DNA from: Paracoccaceae bacterium
GTDB lineage: Bacteria; Pseudomonadota; Alphaproteobacteria; Rhodobacterales; Rhodobacteraceae
Direction: 5' to 3'
NCBI GenBank assembly: GCA_023260935.1
Contig: JALQTL010000038.1
Coordinates: 1 to 7,593 of the forward strand
Length of the DNA: 7,593 bases
A program made the position numbers and the translations under genes. Below the pieces are notes generated by a model. The model ran no database searches, had not been told where the DNA came from, and was given only the letters and a program-made list of their open reading frames with translations. Shown piece by piece: positions 7,466-7,593 of this stretch; the first letter of the stretch is position 1; each line of letters opens with the position of its first letter.

Positions 7466-7593
7466 AACTGGTCCATGAAGTTGTAACAGAGTATTTAAGC
7501 GATGAATTGCTTGCTGCCCTGAGCGATTATGATCAAGAAGTCATTCAAAACCTTCTTGTGCCGTTTTCTCAAACTGAGGCTGCGCCTCAGGAA
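7452..7593. other. Compositionally foreign tail at the window's right edge
   Basis: From 7461 to 7593, 60 of 133 bases are G or C (about 45%), against clearly over 60% in the rest. The plus-strand frame from 7444 is open to the end and reads ITTEQAELVHEVV, then TEYLSDELLAALSDYDQ, then EVIQNLLVPFSQTEAAPQE: an acidic, helix-forming peptide with codons such as TTA, GTA, ACA, ATT and CAA that the neighbouring genes rarely use. I do not recognise the protein and see no start codon at the junction. No transposase motif or terminal inverted repeat marks the border. Confidence 0.6.
7574..7590. repeat. Perfect 7-bp inverted repeat at the extreme right end
   Basis: CTGAGGC and GCCTCAG flank a TGC loop, three bases from the window edge. 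It lies in the open plus-strand frame of the AT-richer tail and has no T tract after it inside the window. It may be chance, a hairpin beyond which sequence is cut off, or an artefact of a contig end. Confidence 0.4.

Noticed and set aside
7366..7593. A complete plus-strand gene starting at GTG 7366
   Set aside because: The first 25 or so codons are antisense to conserved hcnC-like sequence and no ribosome-binding site is evident; only the part after the break looks coding.

Overview
The window is high-GC DNA, apart from its last ~130 bases, with tightly packed, translationally coupled genes and GC-rich third codon positions. Gene content (a kbl-tdh pair next to an Xre/cupin-type regulator end, and an HcnABC-like amino-acid dehydrogenase operon) suggests an alphaproteobacterium, most likely of the Rhodobacteraceae. 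The taxonomic call is inference from protein style, not from a marker gene.

Left part, plus strand (1-2522): the last 40 codons of a gene that looks like the cupin end of a transcriptional regulator, then a 100-base spacer with a perfect 10+2+10 inverted repeat abutting a plausible -35/-10 promoter, then kbl (2-amino-3-ketobutyrate CoA ligase) and tdh (L-threonine 3-dehydrogenase). Tdh and Kbl together convert threonine to glycine and acetyl-CoA. The Tdh here keeps the catalytic zinc ligands but has lost all four cysteines of the structural zinc site.

Right part, minus strand (7465 down to 2565): a six-gene operon read right to left. It contains the C-terminal remnant of a DAO-type flavoprotein (HcnC-like), a small [2Fe-2S] protein (HcnA-like), an FAD/BFD-[2Fe-2S] flavoprotein (HcnB-like), an aldehyde dehydrogenase, a short degenerate DapB-like protein and a DapA-family lyase. 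All five junctions are overlaps or an 11-base gap, so this is one transcription unit. The first three genes would form a membrane-linked heterotrimeric amino-acid or imino-acid dehydrogenase of the D-hydroxyproline/opine type. The last three look like downstream handling of the resulting imine or aldehyde. The DapA copy keeps the full dihydrodipicolinate-synthase signature, whereas the DapB copy lacks the catalytic histidines. The combination does not match the standard hydroxyproline pathway, and I consider this operon the most likely undescribed system in the window.

Right edge (about 7452-7593): the HcnC-like gene breaks off within its C-terminal half. The sequence drops to about 45% GC (60 of 133 bases from 7461 to 7593) and carries an open frame on the opposite strand with different codon use. 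This is either a real insertion or rearrangement, or an assembly chimera. No RNA genes, CRISPR arrays, IS terminal repeats or transposase genes were seen.
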